Assembly (NCBI RefSeq): GCF_021538615.1
Contig: NZ_JAJHIZ010000003.1
Coordinates: 3,162,001 to 3,226,000, forward strand
Reading direction: 5' to 3'
Source of the DNA: Niabella agricola
Lineage (GTDB): Bacteria > Bacteroidota > Bacteroidia > Chitinophagales > Chitinophagaceae
DNA: 64,000 nucleotides
Shown: piece by piece, positions 62,510 through 64,000 of the stretch
Layout: the number at the start of each line of letters is the position of its first letter
Numbering within the stretch: position 1 is the stretch's first letter
Translations under genes and position numbers: made by a program
The notes under the pieces: model-generated
Seen by the model: only the letters and a program-made list of their open reading frames with translations
Told to the model about the DNA's origin: nothing
Databases searched by the model: none

Positions 62510-63331
62510 ATGAAAAAAAGTATCCTGTTGCTTTGTTTGGCTATTTCCGGTATTTCAAATGCACAAATGCACAGCATTGAAAAATTATGGGAAACCGATA
62601 CCATTATCCCTGTCCCGGAATCAGTACTGCCCGATGTTCAGGCAAATACGCTTTATATTTCACTGATCAATGGCGGCGGGTGGGATAAAGACGCTATTGG
62701 AGGCATCGGGAAACTGAATCTCAGCGGCCGGCATTTCAGGGGCAACTGGGTGGAAGGGCTCAATGCGCCCAAAGGCCTGGGAAGAGTGGGCAATAAGCTT
62801 TTTGTTGCAGATATTGATGTCGTGGCTGTAATTGATATTGTTACGGCGCGCATTGAAAAAAAGATATCCCTGGAAGGCGCTGCCGGATTAAACGATATTA
62901 CAACAGACCGCCGGGGCGTTGTTTATGTTTCGGATTCCCGGAAGGCCCGGATCTGGAAACTGGAAAAAGAACGGCCCTCGGTGTACCTGGATAGCGTGAA
63001 GGGGGCAAACGGTTTAAAAGCTATCGGAGATGACCTCTTCTTTGCAGAAGGAAAAAAGCTGAAGAAGGCAAACCGTCAAAAACAGATTAGTACTATTGCA
63101 GAGCTCCCCCAGGGTATCGACGGCATTGAACCGGTTGGGAACGGAGATCTGCTTGTAAGCGCCTGGAGCGGGTACCTGTTTTATGTAACAGCGTCCGGGC
63201 AGGTGGAGGTATTGCTAGACACACACCTTGAAAAAATGAACACCGCCGATATGGGCTACGACCCGGTTAAACGGATCATTTACATGCCCACATTTAATGC
63301 AAAAAAACTGGTGGCCTACCGGCTGCGATAA
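62510..63331 (+). CDS. Secreted SMP-30/NHL-like beta-propeller protein
   Basis: A 273-residue protein from ATG 62510 (MKKSILLLCLAISG), chosen because it begins a clean signal peptide ending NAQ. The longer reading from 62450 has a hydrophilic leader. The body has repeated propeller blades: GLGRVGNKLFVADIDVVAVIDI, GLNDITTDRRGVVYVSDS, GLKAIGDDLFFAEGKK and GIEPVGNGDLLVSAWSGYLF, split here only for description. This fits the SMP-30 / gluconolactonase-like or NHL class. It may hydrolyse sugar lactones, but key metal ligands cannot be verified by eye. If so, it could act on the product of the AA12-like dehydrogenase nearby. Confidence 0.8.
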   Translation: MKKSILLLCLAISGISNAQMHSIEKLWETDTIIPVPESVLPDVQANTLYISLINGGGWDKDAIGGIGKLNLSGRHFRGNWVEGLNAPKGLGRVGNKLFVADIDVVAVIDIVTARIEKKISLEGAAGLNDITTDRRGVVYVSDSRKARIWKLEKERPSVYLDSVKGANGLKAIGDDLFFAEGKKLKKANRQKQISTIAELPQGIDGIEPVGNGDLLVSAWSGYLFYVTASGQVEVLLDTHLEKMNTADMGYDPVKRIIYMPTFNAKKLVAYRLR

Positions 63332-63342
63332 CTCCCGCCCAT

Positions 63343-63374
63343 AAAAAAACGCTGAAGCGGTTCAGCGTTATATT
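63343..63374 (-). terminator. Bidirectional hairpin terminator
   Basis: AACGCTGAA (63348-63356) and TTCAGCGTT (63361-63369) form a 9-bp perfect stem with a four-base loop. On the minus strand it is followed by a run of seven T (A7 at 63343-63349 on the plus strand), a strong terminator for the metallopeptidase gene. On the plus strand TTATATTTT follows, so it can also stop the propeller gene. Confidence 0.8.
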
Positions 63375-63426
63375 TTGTAGGAGGGCAGTTTTACCCGCTC
63401 CTGTTATTAATCAGCCGGATAACCGT

Positions 63427-64000
63427 TTAATCTCTCCTGTTCATGAATATGGAAATATATTGCAACAGTGTTACCACAGCGGCCAGGGCTGCCACTACAT
63501 AGGTGGTAGCGGCCCATTTTAAAGCATCTTTTGCCATGGGGTATTCTGTATTGTTGGCAACATTGGTATGATTTAACCAGGTCAGAGCCCGCTTGCTGGC
63601 ATCAAATTCAACAGGCAGGGTAATCAGGGAAAACACGACAGTGATCCCCATCAATATGATTCCTGCCAGAAGCAGGGTATAGCTTCCGGATGCGGCCATG
63701 ACAATACCGGCTAAAAGTACCCAGTTTACGATCATAGAGCTGAATTGTACTGCCGGCACAAGTCTGCTGCGCATCTGGAGCGGGGCATATTGATGGGCGT
63801 GCTGCACGGCATGACCGCACTCGTGTGCAGCTACAGCAGCTGCAGCCACTGTTTGGCCTTCGTAAACTTCGGGGCTCAGATTTACCGTTTTTTTAGTCGG
63901 GTCATAATGGTCGCTCAGGAAACCCTGCACGGAAGTTACCCGAACATCATAAATGCCGTTTTCCCGTAGCATTTTTTCTGCTACGTCTTTACCACTCAGT
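63427..64000 (-). CDS. Zinc metallopeptidase of YugP family, 5' end cut by window
   Basis: The frame continues to the right edge (reading LSGKDVAEKM before the internal ATG at 63972), so the N-terminal residues, including the first membrane span, are missing. Family features present are the zinc motif HECGH in AAHECGHAVQHA, and the following membrane segments (about VNWVLLAGIVMAASGSYTLLL and the C-terminal WAATTYVVAALAAVVTLLQY). The usual length is about 225 residues; 190 are visible. The role is unknown, though these are membrane proteases. It is terminated by the hairpin just downstream. Confidence 0.93.
   Translation of the reverse strand, partial: LSGKDVAEKMLRENGIYDVRVTSVQGFLSDHYDPTKKTVNLSPEVYEGQTVAAAAVAAHECGHAVQHAHQYAPLQMRSRLVPAVQFSSMIVNWVLLAGIVMAASGSYTLLLAGIILMGITVVFSLITLPVEFDASKRALTWLNHTNVANNTEYPMAKDALKWAATTYVVAALAAVVTLLQYISIFMNRRD

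Overview
The window looks like a chromosomal segment of a Bacteroidota member, most likely family Chitinophagaceae. The grounds are SusC/SusD-type TonB receptors, an ECF sigma/FecR pair, Reg_prop/Y_Y_Y sensors with LytTR regulators, Bacteroidota-type -7 promoter boxes (TAnnTTTG) and the absence of clear Shine-Dalgarno sites. No rRNA, tRNA, insertion sequence, phage gene or CRISPR array was recognised. Both edges cut a gene: a phytoene-desaturase-like FAD enzyme on the left and a YugP-type zinc metallopeptidase on the right.

Layout. 1-6.4 kb: desaturase fragment, an Oar-like TonB receptor with no SusD partner, a strong terminator hairpin, and rpoN on the minus strand. 6.6-26.7 kb: a large beta-glucan utilisation locus on the plus strand: ECF sigma factor, FecR anti-sigma, SusC, SusD, a LamG lipoprotein, a heptaheme cytochrome c, three tandem GH144 (endo-beta-1,2-glucanase family) genes, a GH30, a GH43-like/F5-8C/FN3 protein, an SGNH hydrolase and a GH3 beta-glucosidase, closed by a hairpin terminator. 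26.8-32.9 kb: a minus-strand run of eight genes made of a vanadium-haloperoxidase-like lipoprotein and seven small envelope or unknown proteins. 33.2-37.1 kb: a LytS-type sensor kinase and LytTR regulator overlapping by ATGA. 38.2-44.8 kb: a four-gene PSD1/DUF1501/TIM-barrel/cytochrome-LRR operon. 45-48.2 kb: a stand-alone Cas6-like gene and a hybrid histidine kinase. 48.3-55.1 kb: a beta-lactamase-fold serine hydrolase, a GDPD-GH16 fusion, an esterase, a small membrane protein, a metallophosphoesterase and a flavin amine oxidase. 55.2-64 kb: a ketosynthase-like protein lacking the usual cysteine, an SDR, a lone BatD, an AA12-like PQQ sugar dehydrogenase with a cytochrome c, an AraC regulator, a secreted beta-propeller and the metallopeptidase.

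How it fits together (inference). The main locus has activities for beta-1,2 (GH144), probably beta-1,6 or beta-1,3 (GH30) and terminal beta-glucosyl (GH3) linkages, with import by SusC/D and induction through a SusC STN domain acting on FecR/ECF sigma. Together with the GDPD-GH16 fusion 23 kb away, this suggests the organism may feed on bacterial osmoregulated periplasmic or cyclic beta-glucans that carry phosphoglycerol. The most unusual items are that enzyme set, the heptaheme cytochrome inside the glucan locus, the solitary Cas6, and the island of seven uncharacterised envelope proteins.
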